From contig NZ_BONW01000010.1 of the NCBI RefSeq assembly GCF_016862915.1, forward strand, positions 1 to 64,000: DNA of 64,000 nucleotides. Direction: 5' to 3'. Below, piece after piece: positions 41,334-50,335 of the stretch. How positions within the stretch are numbered: position 1 is the first letter of the stretch; each line of letters begins with the position of its first letter. A program made the translations under genes and the position numbers. Source of the stretch: Plantactinospora endophytica (lineage in GTDB: Bacteria; Actinomycetota; Actinomycetes; Mycobacteriales; Micromonosporaceae). Under the pieces are notes generated by a model. It made no database searches, was not told the origin of the DNA, and worked only from the letters and a program-made list of their open reading frames with translations.

Positions 41334-41417
41334 GTGATCGACGTCGTGTTCGTGCTGCTGACGCTGGGGCTCTTCGCGGCCCTGGCCCTTCTCGCCCGGG
41401 CGGTGGAGCGGCTGTGA
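41334..41417 (+). CDS. 27-residue single-TM peptide heading the kdp operon
   Basis: GTG at 41334 opens a 27-residue peptide, almost all hydrophobic (VVFVLLTLGLFAALALLARAV) and ending in ERL. GGAGAGGA lies six bases upstream, a strong ribosome site, and the stop overlaps the kdpF start (GTGA). It resembles KdpF in size and hydrophobicity but not in sequence. It could stabilise the complex or assist KdpD; the well-formed initiation and coupling argue that it is real. Confidence 0.65.
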   Translation: MIDVVFVLLTLGLFAALALLARAVERL

Positions 41418-41503
41418 GCGCAGTCAACCTTCTCGGCCTGGTGCTCTCGGCCGGGCTGGCCGTCTTCCTGTTGTTCGCCCTCCTGTTCCCGGAGCGTTTC
41501 TAG
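41414..41503 (+). CDS. kdpF: K+-transporting ATPase subunit F
   Basis: A 29-residue membrane peptide (VNLLGLVLSAGLAVFLLFAL then LFPERF). The LFPE(R/K)F ending is the KdpF hallmark. It stabilises the KdpABC complex. GTG start overlaps the preceding stop; TAG is directly followed by the kdpA ATG. Confidence 0.9.
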   Translation: MSAVNLLGLVLSAGLAVFLLFALLFPERF

Positions 41504-43159
41504 ATGAGTACGACGACCGCGGGGATTCTCTTCCTCGCCTCGCTCGCCGTGGTGCTGGTGGCGGTCTACAAGCCCTTCGGCGACTACCTGTACCGGGTGG
41601 TCTCCGGTACCCGGCACTCCCGGGTGGAGCGGGGCATCTACCGACTGATCGGCGTCGACGCGAAGGCCGAGCAGTCCTGGGGCACGTACGCGCGCGGCGT
41701 ACTGGCGTTCTCCCTGCTCTCCCTGCTGTTCCTGTACGCCTTCCTGCGCGTGCAGGACAAGCTGTGGCTCTCGCTGGGCTTCGATCCGGTGACCGACCAC
41801 GTCGCCTGGAACACCGCCGTCAGCTTCGTGACGAACACGAACTGGCAGGCCTACTCGGGTGAGTCGACCATGGGGCACCTGGTGCAGATGGCCGGGCTGG
41901 CCGTACAGAACTTCGTCTCCGCCTCGGTCGGCGTCGCGGTGGCGGTGGCACTGGTCCGGGGCTTCGCCCGGAGCCGGACCGACCAACTCGGCAACTTCTG
42001 GGTCGACCTGGTCCGGATCACCCTGCGGGTCCTGCTGCCGATCGCGGTACTCGGCACGATCGTGCTGATGGTCGGCGGGGTGGTGCAGAACCTCTCCGGC
42101 GGCACCGACGTGACCACGATCGCCGGCGGCGGCCAGACCGTCACCGGCGGCCCGGTCGCCTCGCAAGAGGTGATCAAGGAGCTGGGCACCAACGGCGGAG
42201 GCTTCTACAACGCCAACAGCGCGCACCCGTTCGAGAACCCGGCCACCTGGACCAACTGGTTCGAGCTGTTCCTGATCCTGCTGATCCCGTTCAGCCTGCC
42301 CCGGGTCTTCGGCCGGATGGTCGGGCAGAACCGGCAGGGCTACGCGATCGTCGCGGTGATGACGATCCTGGCGGTCGTCAGCATCACCCTGACCAACGTC
42401 TTCGAGCTGACCGGCGACGGTACGGTGCCGCAGGCGGTCGGGGCGGCGATGGAGGGCAAGGAGGCCCGGTTCGGGGTCTCCAACTCGGCCTCCTTCGCCG
42501 CGATCACCACGCTCACCTCGACCGGTGCGGTGAACTCGTTCCACGACTCGTTCACCCCGCTGGGCGGGATGATGCCGTTGGTCAACATGATGCTCGGCGA
42601 GGTCGCGCCGGGCGGTGTCGGCGCCGGCCTGTACGGCATGCTGATCCTCGCGGTGATCACGGTCTTCGTGGCCGGCCTGATGGTGGGGCGCACCCCGGAG
42701 TACGTCGGCAAGAAGATCGGTGCCCGGGAGATCAAGTTCGCCTCGCTGTACTTCCTGATCACGCCGATGCTGGTGCTGATCGGCACGGCGGCGGCCTTCG
42801 CCACCGGCAACAACGCCACCGCCCTGAACGTCGGTCCGCACGGCCTCTCCGAGGTGCTGTACGCCTTCACCTCGGCGAGCAACAACAACGGCTCGGCGTT
42901 CGCCGGCATCACGGTCAACACGCCGTGGTGGGACACCGCGCTCGGGCTCTGCATGCTGCTCGGCCGGTTCCTGCCGATCATCTTCGTGCTCGGCCTGGCC
43001 GGCTCGCTGGCCCGACAGAAGCCGGTACCCGCCTCGGACGGCACGCTGCCGACGCACCGGCCGCTCTTCGTCGGGATGCTGGCCGGCGTGACGGTGGTGC
43101 TGGTGGCGCTGACCTTTCTGCCGGCGCTGGCGCTCGGCCCGCTGGCCGAAGGGTTGTGA
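41504..43159 (+). CDS. kdpA: K+-transporting ATPase potassium-binding subunit
   Basis: Potassium-selective channel-like subunit of the high-affinity KdpFABC pump, 551 residues with about ten transmembrane helices. The four selectivity-filter loops are seen, including [35 protein letters not shown]-like, [19 protein letters not shown] and [13 protein letters not shown]. It works with KdpB at the membrane to import K+ at low external concentration. The start directly follows the kdpF stop, with GGAGCG as the ribosome site inside kdpF. Confidence 0.97.
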   Translation: MSTTTAGILFLASLAVVLVAVYKPFGDYLYRVVSGTRHSRVERGIYRLIGVDAKAEQSWGTYARGVLAFSLLSLLFLYAFLRVQDKLWLSLGFDPVTDHVAWNTAVSFVTNTNWQAYSGESTMGHLVQMAGLAVQNFVSASVGVAVAVALVRGFARSRTDQLGNFWVDLVRITLRVLLPIAVLGTIVLMVGGVVQNLSGGTDVTTIAGGGQTVTGGPVASQEVIKELGTNGGGFYNANSAHPFENPATWTNWFELFLILLIPFSLPRVFGRMVGQNRQGYAIVAVMTILAVVSITLTNVFELTGDGTVPQAVGAAMEGKEARFGVSNSASFAAITTLTSTGAVNSFHDSFTPLGGMMPLVNMMLGEVAPGGVGAGLYGMLILAVITVFVAGLMVGRTPEYVGKKIGAREIKFASLYFLITPMLVLIGTAAAFATGNNATALNVGPHGLSEVLYAFTSASNNNGSAFAGITVNTPWWDTALGLCMLLGRFLPIIFVLGLAGSLARQKPVPASDGTLPTHRPLFVGMLAGVTVVLVALTFLPALALGPLAEGL

Positions 43160-43160
43160 G

Positions 43161-43240
43161 CCCGATGGAAGTCCTGAATGACCCGGTGGGAGTCCCGAAC
43201 GTCCCGATGAGAGTCCTGAACGACATGGTGAGGAAAGGGA
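43161..43240. repeat. 21-bp array between kdpA and kdpB
   Basis: CCCGATGGAAGTCCTGAATGA (43161-43181), CCCGGTGGGAGTCCCGAACGT (43182-43202) and CCCGATGAGAGTCCTGAACGA (43203-43223), followed by CATGGTGAGG. The array is in the only gap inside the kdpFABC genes, just before the kdpB ribosome site. Confidence 0.85.
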
Positions 43241-43242
43241 AG

Positions 43243-45447
43243 ATGACTGTCAGCCCGGTGGTGCCCGCCCCCTCTGGTGGGCTGCCGTCCTCCGGCCCCG
43301 CGAGCGGTGGCCGGGTCGGCGGTGGGCTGTTGGACCCCCGGCAGTTGCTCCGCTCGTTGCCGGATGCGGCCCGCAAGCTGAACCCGGCAACGCTCTGGCG
43401 CAACCCGGTGATGTTGATCGTGGAGGTCGGCGCGGTCTTCACCACCGCGCTGGCCATTGCCGACCCGACCGGCTTCGGCTGGGCGATCACCGTCTGGCTC
43501 TGGTTGACGGTGCTCTTCGCCAACCTGGCCGAGGCGGTCGCCGAGGGCCGGGGCAAGGCGCAGGCGGCGACGCTGCGGCAGGCCAAGCGGGACACCGTCG
43601 CCACCCGGCTGACCGGCTGGTCGCCCGGGACCAAACCGGGCGCGTACCGGGACGAGGCGGTCGCCGCCACCGAGTTGCGGCACGGCGACGTCGTACTGGT
43701 CGAGGCGGGGCAGATCATCCCCGGCGACGGTGACGTCGTCGAGGGGATCGCCAGCGTGGACGAGTCGGCGATCACCGGCGAGTCCGCCCCGGTGATCCGG
43801 GAGTCCGGCGGTGACCGCAGCGCCGTCACCGGGGGCACGAAGGTGCTCTCCGACCGGATCGTCGTACGCATCACCCAGCAGCCGGGGCAGAGCTTCATCG
43901 ACCGGATGATCGGCCTGGTGGAGGGCGCGAACCGGCAGAAGACCCCGAACGAGATCGCGCTGAACATCCTGCTCGCGGCGCTGACGGTGATCTTCCTGAT
44001 GGCGGTGGTGACGCTCCAGCCGTTGGCGATCTTCTCCAAGGGTTTCCAGGGCGCGGCGCCGGACACCGCGGCGATCAACGCGGACGGGGTCACCGGAATC
44101 GTGCTGGTCTCCCTGCTCGTCTGCCTGATCCCGACCACCATCGGCGCGCTGCTCTCGGCGATCGGCATCGCCGGGATGGACCGACTGGTTCAGCGGAACG
44201 TGCTGGCGATGAGTGGCCGGGCGGTCGAGGCTGCCGGTGACGTCAACACGCTGCTGCTGGACAAGACCGGCACCATCACCCTCGGCAACCGGCAGGCGGC
44301 GGAGTTCGTCCCGGTCGAGGGGGTCACCGCCGAGCAGGTCGCGGACGCGGCCCAACTCGCCAGCCTGGCCGACGAGACCCCGGAGGGGCGCTCGGTGGTG
44401 GTGCTGGCGAAGAACGCGTACGGGCTGCGGGAGCGGGAGCCGGGGCTGATCCCGCACGCCACCTGGGTGGCGTTCACCGCGCAGACCCGGATGTCCGGCG
44501 TCGATCTCACCCCGGACGCAGGAGTCGACGGCGGGACCAGCGGTCCGGCCAGGCAGGTCCGCAAGGGCGCGGCGGCGGCCGTGATGAAGTGGGTACGCGA
44601 CAACGGCGGACATCCGACCGAGCAGGTCGGGGAGATCGTCGACGGGATCAGCGGCGGTGGGGGTACGCCGCTGGTGGTGGCCGAGCACGTGGCCGGCGAA
44701 CCGGCCCGTGCCCTCGGGGTGATCCACCTGAAGGACGTGGTCAAGTCCGGGATGCGCGAGCGCTTCGACGAGATGCGTCGGATGGGCATCCGGACCGTGA
44801 TGATCACCGGTGACAACCCGCGTACCGCGAAGGCGATCGCGGACGAGGCCGGGGTCGACGACTTCCTCGCCGAGGCGACCCCGGAGGACAAGCTCGCGCT
44901 GATCAAGCGGGAGCAGGAGGGCGGCCGGCTGGTCGCGATGACCGGTGACGGCACCAACGACGCGCCCGCGCTGGCCCAGGCCGACGTCGGGGTGGCGATG
45001 AACACCGGCACCACGGCGGCCAAAGAGGCCGGCAACATGGTCGACCTCGACTCCGACCCGACGAAACTGATCGAGATCGTGGAGATCGGCAAGCAGTTGC
45101 TGATCACCCGGGGCGCGTTGACCACGTTCTCGATCGCCAACGACATCGCCAAGTACTTCGCGATCATCCCGGCCATGTTCGCCGGGATCTATCCCAGCCT
45201 GGACGCGCTGAACATCATGCGGCTGTCCAGTCCCGAATCGGCGATCCTCTCGGCGGTGGTGTTCAACGCGATCATCATCGTGGTGCTGATCCCGCTCGCC
45301 CTGCGCGGTGTCCGGTACCGCCCGAGCAGCGCCAGCAAGCTGCTGACCCGCAACCTGTGGGTCTACGGCCTCGGCGGCATCGTCGCGCCGTTCGTCGGCA
45401 TCAAGATTCTCGACCTACTCCTCTCGCTCGTCCCAGGGATCTCGTGA
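43243..45447 (+). CDS. kdpB: K+-transporting ATPase ATP-binding subunit
   Basis: P-type ATPase subunit of 734 residues, a bit longer than usual because of a Pro/Ser/Gly-rich N-terminal lead of about 40 residues. D340 in [11 protein letters not shown] is the phosphorylated aspartate. TGES ([10 protein letters not shown]) is the actuator loop and [22 protein letters not shown] the hinge. ATG at 43243 with GAGGAAAGGGAAG before it; upstream ATGs in frame would translate the 21-base array. The stop overlaps the kdpC start (TGATG). Confidence 0.96.
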   Translation: MTVSPVVPAPSGGLPSSGPASGGRVGGGLLDPRQLLRSLPDAARKLNPATLWRNPVMLIVEVGAVFTTALAIADPTGFGWAITVWLWLTVLFANLAEAVAEGRGKAQAATLRQAKRDTVATRLTGWSPGTKPGAYRDEAVAATELRHGDVVLVEAGQIIPGDGDVVEGIASVDESAITGESAPVIRESGGDRSAVTGGTKVLSDRIVVRITQQPGQSFIDRMIGLVEGANRQKTPNEIALNILLAALTVIFLMAVVTLQPLAIFSKGFQGAAPDTAAINADGVTGIVLVSLLVCLIPTTIGALLSAIGIAGMDRLVQRNVLAMSGRAVEAAGDVNTLLLDKTGTITLGNRQAAEFVPVEGVTAEQVADAAQLASLADETPEGRSVVVLAKNAYGLREREPGLIPHATWVAFTAQTRMSGVDLTPDAGVDGGTSGPARQVRKGAAAAVMKWVRDNGGHPTEQVGEIVDGISGGGGTPLVVAEHVAGEPARALGVIHLKDVVKSGMRERFDEMRRMGIRTVMITGDNPRTAKAIADEAGVDDFLAEATPEDKLALIKREQEGGRLVAMTGDGTNDAPALAQADVGVAMNTGTTAAKEAGNMVDLDSDPTKLIEIVEIGKQLLITRGALTTFSIANDIAKYFAIIPAMFAGIYPSLDALNIMRLSSPESAILSAVVFNAIIIVVLIPLALRGVRYRPSSASKLLTRNLWVYGLGGIVAPFVGIKILDLLLSLVPGIS

Positions 45448-46352
45448 TGCGTCTACCCACCTGGCTCGCCCAACACCTGGCCGCGTTCCGGGCCGTGCTG
45501 GTCTTCACCGCACTGCTCGGGCTGGCCTACCCACTGGTCATGGTCGGCGTCGGGCAACTGCCCGGCCTGCATGACCGGGCCGAGGGCTCGCTGGTCCGCA
45601 GCGCCGACGGAAATGTCGTCGGCAGCAGCCTGATCGGCCAGTCCTTCACCGATGGTGACGGCAACCCCGTGCCGCGCTACTTCCAGAGCCGCCCGTCGGC
45701 GGCCGGCGACGGCTACGACCCGACCGCCACCGCCGCCAGCAACCTGGGGCCGGAGAGCGTCGAGGACACCCTGCCGGTGCCCGGCGCGGTCGACGCCGGG
45801 GGAAACCCGGACGAGGGTACCCAGAGCCTGCTCACCCAGGTCTGCGCCCGCAGCAAAACGGCCGGCGAACTCGACGGGGTGGACGGCCGGCGGCCGTTCT
45901 GCACCACCGACGGGGTCGGCGCGGTGCTGCGGGTCTTCCACCGCGACGGCCTGACCGGTCCGGTGACCCGGGCGGTCAGCGTCAACCAGCCCTGCCCGGC
46001 GACCCCGTTCGTCGGCACCTTCGGCGGGGTGCCGGTGGAGTGTGCCGTCCCCGGGCAGGACTACTCCGGCGGACTGGTCACCCCGGTCCGGGGCGACGCA
46101 CCCGCCGAGCCGGCGGTACCCGCCGACGCGGTCACCGCCAGCGGCAGCGGCCTCGACCCGCACATCAGCCCGGCGTACGCGAAGATCCAGGTGACCCGGG
46201 TCGCCCGGGAGCGGCACACCACCCCGGACCAGGTACGCCGGCTGGTCGAGGAGCACACCGCCGGACGGGATCTCGGCTTCCTCGGCGAGCCCCGGGTCAA
46301 CGTGCTGGAACTCAACCTCGCCCTGGACCGCCAGTTCCCGGTCGGCGGCTGA
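45447..46352 (+). CDS. kdpC: K+-transporting ATPase subunit C, long form
   Basis: The KdpC subunit, with one N-terminal membrane helix (residues 11-32) and an extracytoplasmic domain. It has 301 residues against about 190-200 in E. coli. The extra part, residues 120-225 (QVCARSKTAGELDGVDGRRPFCTTDGVGAVLRVFHRDG to VRGDAPAEPAVPADAVT), lies between the family's YFQSRPSAAG block and the SGSGLDPHISPAYAKIQ block. It has three cysteines. Similar inserts occur in other actinobacterial KdpC proteins. The C-terminus RVNVLELNLALD is normal. Confidence 0.95.
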   Translation: MRLPTWLAQHLAAFRAVLVFTALLGLAYPLVMVGVGQLPGLHDRAEGSLVRSADGNVVGSSLIGQSFTDGDGNPVPRYFQSRPSAAGDGYDPTATAASNLGPESVEDTLPVPGAVDAGGNPDEGTQSLLTQVCARSKTAGELDGVDGRRPFCTTDGVGAVLRVFHRDGLTGPVTRAVSVNQPCPATPFVGTFGGVPVECAVPGQDYSGGLVTPVRGDAPAEPAVPADAVTASGSGLDPHISPAYAKIQVTRVARERHTTPDQVRRLVEEHTAGRDLGFLGEPRVNVLELNLALDRQFPVGG

Positions 46353-46394
46353 TCCGCACCGGGCGGCTCCGAGAGATAAGGCAGGATCGGCAGC

Positions 46395-48935
46395 GTGGCA
46401 CGCGGGCAACTGCGCATCTACCTCGGGGCCGCCCCGGGCGTCGGCAAGACGTACGCGATGTTGGAGGAGGCGCACCGCCGGGCGGCGCGCGGTACGGACG
46501 TGGTCGTGGGTCTGGTCGAGACCCACGGCCGCCGGCACACCGCGGCCATGCTCGGCGACCTGCCGGCGATCCCCCGCCGGACGCTCCGCTACCGGGACAG
46601 CGACTTCACCGAGCTGGACGTCGACGCGGTGCTGGCCCGCCGGCCCGAGGTCGCGGTGGTGGACGAACTCGCCCACACCAACGTGCCCGGTTCACGCAAC
46701 GGCAAGCGCTGGCAGGACATCCAGGAGCTGCTGGACGCCGGGATCGACGTGCTCTCGACGGTCAACGTCCAACACCTGGAGTCGCTCAACGACGTCGTGG
46801 AGCAGATCACCGGGGTCGCCCAGCGGGAGACCGTGCCCGACGGCGTCGTACGCGGCGCCGAGCAGGTCGAACTGGTCGACATGACGCCGGAGGCACTGCG
46901 TCGACGGATGGCGCACGGCAACATCTACCATCCGGACAAGGTCGACGCGGCGCTGGCCAACTACTTCCGGATCGGCAACCTCACCGCGCTGCGCGAACTG
47001 GCGCTGCTCTGGCTCGCCGACAAGGTCGAGGACCAGCTCGACCGGTACCGGGCCGACCAGGGCATCTCGGCCCCGTGGGAGACCAGGGAACGAGTGGTGG
47101 TCGGGCTCACCGGCGGGCCGGAGGGGGACACGCTGATCCGCCGGGCGGCCCGGATCGCCGCCCGGGGCAGGGGCGCCGAGCTGATGGCGATCCACGTGGC
47201 CCGCAGCGACGGGCTGCTCGGCGCCGACCCGGGCACCCTGGACCGGCAGCGGTCCCTGGTGGAGCGGCTGGGCGGCAGCTACCACCAGGCGATCGGCGCC
47301 GACATCCCGACCGCGCTGCTCGACTTCGCCCGAGGGGTCAACGCGACCCAGATCGTGCTCGGGGCCAGCCGCCGGGGCCGGTTCGCCCAGATCCTCTCCC
47401 GGGGCGTCGGCGCCACCACCACCGCGTTCTCCGGGCCGATCGACGTGCACCTGGTCACCCACGAGCGGGCCGGACGGGGCCGGCTGACGGCGCCGCCGGC
47501 CGCGCTGTCCCGGCGGCGCCGGCTGAGTGGGCTCGGACTGACCGTGCTCGGCATCCCGCTGCTGACGTACCTGCTCTGGCTGCTCGCCGACGAGCTGTCG
47601 CTCACCAGCGACCTGCTGCTCTTCCTCGCCGCCGTGGTCGGGATCGCCCTGGTCGGCGGCTGGTGGCCGGCGCTGCTCGCCGCCGTACTCAGCTCGCTGC
47701 TGATCAACTTCTTCTTCACCCCGCCGATCCGGCGGTTCACCATCGCCGAGACCGAGAACCTGCTGGCGCTGGTGGTCTTCCTGCTGGTCGCCGCCGCCGT
47801 CAGCGGAGTGGTGGACCTGGCCGCCCGGCGTACCCGGGAGGCGGCTCGGGCCAGCGCCGAGGCCCAGTTGCTCGGCGCGGTCGCCGGCAGCGTCGTACGC
47901 GGTGCCCGGCCGTTGACGGCGCTGCTGGAACGGCTGCGGGAGACGTTCGGACTCGGCTCGGTGACCCTGCTGGAACTCCTGCCGGAGGCAGGGGAGCGGC
48001 CGGACCGGCAACGCGACCCGCGCGCCTGGCGGGTCGCCGCCAACGTCGGCGCGCAGCCGTGCCACACCCCGGCCGCCGGGGACGTCGAGGTAGGCGTCGA
48101 CGAGGAACTGCGGCTGGTGCTGCGCGGCCGGGTACTGCCGGCGGCCGACCGGCGCATCGTCGAGGCGTTCGCCGCGCAGGCCGCCGTGGCGCTCCGGCAG
48201 GAACGGCTGGCCGAGGAGGCGGCTGCCGCCAGGCCGATCGCCGAGGCGGACCGGCTGCGTACCGCGCTGCTGGCGGCGGTCAGCCACGACCTGCGTACCC
48301 CGCTCGCGTCGGCGAAGGCGGCGGTGACCAGCCTGCGCAGCGCCGACGTCGAGTTCGACGACACCGATCGGGACGAGTTGCTGGCCACTGCCGAGGAGTC
48401 GCTGGACCGGCTCACCCGACTGGTGGCGAACCTGCTGGACATGAGCCGGCTCCAGGCCGGGGCGCTGGGGCTGCGGCCGGCCCTGCTCGGGTTGGAGGAC
48501 GTGGTGCCGTCGGCCCTGGACGAGCTGGGCGAGCCGGCCCGGCAGGTCCGGGTCAGCCTGCCCGCGCACCTGCCGGCGGTCCGTTCCGACCCCGGCCTGC
48601 TGGAACGGGTCCTGGTCAACCTGGTCGCCAACGCGCTCCGGTTCAGCCCGCCGGACCGACCGCCGGCGATCACCGCCAGCGAACACGGCGGGTTCGTGGA
48701 GCTGCGGGTGGTGGACCAGGGCCCGGGACTGCCGCGTGACCAGTGGGAGCGGGCCTTCCTGCCGTTCCAGCGGCAGGGCGACCGGGGCAACCACGCCGGC
48801 ATCGGGCTCGGGTTGGCGCTGTCCCGTGGGCTGGCCGAGGCGATGGGTGGCAACCTGGAACCGGAGGAGACTCCGGGCGGCGGGCTGACCATGGTGCTGC
48901 GGCTGCCCGTGGCGGACGAGGAGGATGCCGGGTGA
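46395..48935 (+). CDS. kdpD: Sensor histidine kinase KdpD
   Basis: Potassium/turgor sensor of 846 residues. The N-terminal KdpD domain has the degenerate Walker A APGVGKTYAML and YHPDKVDAALANYFRIGNL; a USP-like domain follows (about 235-360, VVVGLTGGPEGDTLIRRAARIAARGR), then four membrane helices with a DUF4118 core (about 375-480), a GAF region, HisKA with H631 (AAVSHDLRTPLASAK) and HATPase (NLVANALRFS, GLGLALSRGL). In other bacteria it phosphorylates KdpE to induce kdpFABC and can bind cyclic di-AMP through the USP domain. GTG start, CAGGAT seven bases upstream and no ribosome site. Confidence 0.95.
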   Translation: MARGQLRIYLGAAPGVGKTYAMLEEAHRRAARGTDVVVGLVETHGRRHTAAMLGDLPAIPRRTLRYRDSDFTELDVDAVLARRPEVAVVDELAHTNVPGSRNGKRWQDIQELLDAGIDVLSTVNVQHLESLNDVVEQITGVAQRETVPDGVVRGAEQVELVDMTPEALRRRMAHGNIYHPDKVDAALANYFRIGNLTALRELALLWLADKVEDQLDRYRADQGISAPWETRERVVVGLTGGPEGDTLIRRAARIAARGRGAELMAIHVARSDGLLGADPGTLDRQRSLVERLGGSYHQAIGADIPTALLDFARGVNATQIVLGASRRGRFAQILSRGVGATTTAFSGPIDVHLVTHERAGRGRLTAPPAALSRRRRLSGLGLTVLGIPLLTYLLWLLADELSLTSDLLLFLAAVVGIALVGGWWPALLAAVLSSLLINFFFTPPIRRFTIAETENLLALVVFLLVAAAVSGVVDLAARRTREAARASAEAQLLGAVAGSVVRGARPLTALLERLRETFGLGSVTLLELLPEAGERPDRQRDPRAWRVAANVGAQPCHTPAAGDVEVGVDEELRLVLRGRVLPAADRRIVEAFAAQAAVALRQERLAEEAAAARPIAEADRLRTALLAAVSHDLRTPLASAKAAVTSLRSADVEFDDTDRDELLATAEESLDRLTRLVANLLDMSRLQAGALGLRPALLGLEDVVPSALDELGEPARQVRVSLPAHLPAVRSDPGLLERVLVNLVANALRFSPPDRPPAITASEHGGFVELRVVDQGPGLPRDQWERAFLPFQRQGDRGNHAGIGLGLALSRGLAEAMGGNLEPEETPGGGLTMVLRLPVADEEDAG

Positions 48936-49612
48936 CCCGGGTACTGGTGGTCGACGACGAACCGCAGATCCTCCGCGCCCTGCGGATCAACCTGAAGGCC
49001 CGACGGTACGACGTCGAGGTGGCCGGGGACGGCGCTGCCGCCCTGCGGCTGGCGGCCAGCCACCGCCCCGACATCGTGGTGCTCGACCTCGGCCTGCCGG
49101 ACATGGACGGGGTGCAGGTGATCCGGGGGCTGCGCGGCTGGACCAACGTGCCGATCATCGTGCTGTCCGGCCGGGCCGGCAGCCAGGACAAGGTGGCGGC
49201 GCTGGACGCCGGAGCCGACGACTACGTCACCAAGCCGTTCGGGGTGGACGAGCTGCTGGCCCGGGTACGCGCGGTGACCCGGCGGGCCGCCGGGGCGGGG
49301 GAGGAGGTGCCGGCGGTGGAGATCGGCCGGCACACCGTGGACCTCGGCGCGCACGCGGTGCGTACCGGCGACGGTGCCGAGGTGCGGCTCACCCCGACCG
49401 AATGGCACCTGCTGGAGATCCTGGTACGCCACCCGGGCCGGCTGGTCAGCCAGCGTCAACTGCTGCACGACGTGTGGGGACCGCAGTACCAGTCGGAGAC
49501 GAACTACCTGCGGCAGTACATGGCCCAGTTGCGCCGGAAACTGGAGGACGATCCGGCTCGCCCTCGGCACCTGCTCACCGAGCCGGGCATGGGCTACCGC
49601 TTCCAGCCGTGA
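48932..49612 (+). CDS. kdpE: Response regulator KdpE
   Basis: OmpR-family regulator of 226 residues. Receiver phosphorylation site D52 (IVVLDLGLPDMDG), K in YVTKPFG, and a C-terminal winged helix (VRLTPTEWHLLEILVRHPGRLVSQRQLL...YLRQYMAQLRRKLE). It activates the kdpFABC genes upstream. GTG start overlaps the kdpD stop (GTGA). Its 3' end faces the minus-strand accessory genes and overlaps the end of a possible small frame on the other strand. Confidence 0.95.
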   Translation: MTRVLVVDDEPQILRALRINLKARRYDVEVAGDGAAALRLAASHRPDIVVLDLGLPDMDGVQVIRGLRGWTNVPIIVLSGRAGSQDKVAALDAGADDYVTKPFGVDELLARVRAVTRRAAGAGEEVPAVEIGRHTVDLGAHAVRTGDGAEVRLTPTEWHLLEILVRHPGRLVSQRQLLHDVWGPQYQSETNYLRQYMAQLRRKLEDDPARPRHLLTEPGMGYRFQP

Positions 49613-49794
49613 CGCCCACCGGGGCGGTTGCCGCCGGTGACGATTGCCAGTGGCCGCTCCGGCGAGGTCTGCCAGGCACCGGCAGGTACATCGGCGTCGG
49701 GCGGTGTCCAGGCGAAGTCTGCCTCGCGGACTGTCGAGCTGCCCCGCCTGTGCACCCACCAGTCGGTGAGTTGGCGCTTATCGAATGCTGGCAT
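49594..49794 (-). CDS. Possible 66-residue protein downstream of GNAT gene
   Basis: ATG at 49794 opens a 66-codon frame that overlaps the end of the acetyltransferase gene by 17 bases and runs into the complement of the kdpE end. The sequence (MPAFDKRQLTDWWVHRRGSS then READFAWTPPDADVPAGAWQ) has a natural-looking residue mix with several Trp and Asp. It would be the third gene of the XRE-GNAT operon. I do not recognise it; the last 15 residues are read from kdpE antisense, so the true end may be due to decay. Confidence 0.35.
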   Translation of the reverse strand: MPAFDKRQLTDWWVHRRGSSTVREADFAWTPPDADVPAGAWQTSPERPLAIVTGGNRPGGRHGWKR

Positions 49795-50335
49795 GCAGAT
49801 CGTCCGGGCCGCTCTCCATACCCCAACTGATCAGCGACTTGGCGTAGGCCCGGTTGATGTCGGGATCCCGATCGGCGACGTACGGGGCGGTGGGGTGGTA
49901 CCCAAGGGAACGGAAGAGCTGGACAGCGGACTTGTTGCGCACGCCCGTCTCCAGGATGGCCTGACGTGCCCCGCGCTGAAACCCGTGCTGTTCGAGCGAC
50001 GTCAGGATGATCCGCCCGATGCCGAGTCCGCGCGCGTCCGAAAGTGTGTAGAGCTTCTTGATTTCGATGACGCCGGTCGGCTGCTCACACCAGCGATAAC
50101 CCCCACAGCCGGCGGGGGTGCCTTGGTGGTAGGCGACGACGAAGATGCCCCGGGGATGGGTGTACTCGATCGGATCCGCCTCGATTGGATCCGCGAATCC
50201 GTAGCGATCGACTTGCTCCTGGTAAAAGGCCATCAACAGTCGAACCGTGTCCGGATGGTCGTAGGTGTGCTCAACCACCTCGATGTCGTCGATCTTCTGA
50301 ATCGGCGGCTGCGGTCGATGAGACCTCATCGTCAT
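49778..50335 (-). CDS. GNAT family N-acetyltransferase
   Basis: A 185-residue acetyltransferase. The acetyl-CoA motif A is KLYTLSDARGLGIGRIILTSLEQHG (RGLGIG) and motif B is LETGVRNKSAVQLFRSLGYHP. GIFVVAYHQGTPAGCGGYRW is the central strand pair. The substrate could be an amine or protein N-terminus. The ATG overlaps the upstream regulator stop (ATGA), so it is co-expressed with it. Codon use is less GC-biased than that of the kdp genes next door, in keeping with an acquired patch. Confidence 0.88.
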   Translation of the reverse strand: MTMRSHRPQPPIQKIDDIEVVEHTYDHPDTVRLLMAFYQEQVDRYGFADPIEADPIEYTHPRGIFVVAYHQGTPAGCGGYRWCEQPTGVIEIKKLYTLSDARGLGIGRIILTSLEQHGFQRGARQAILETGVRNKSAVQLFRSLGYHPTAPYVADRDPDINRAYAKSLISWGMESGPDDLHASIR

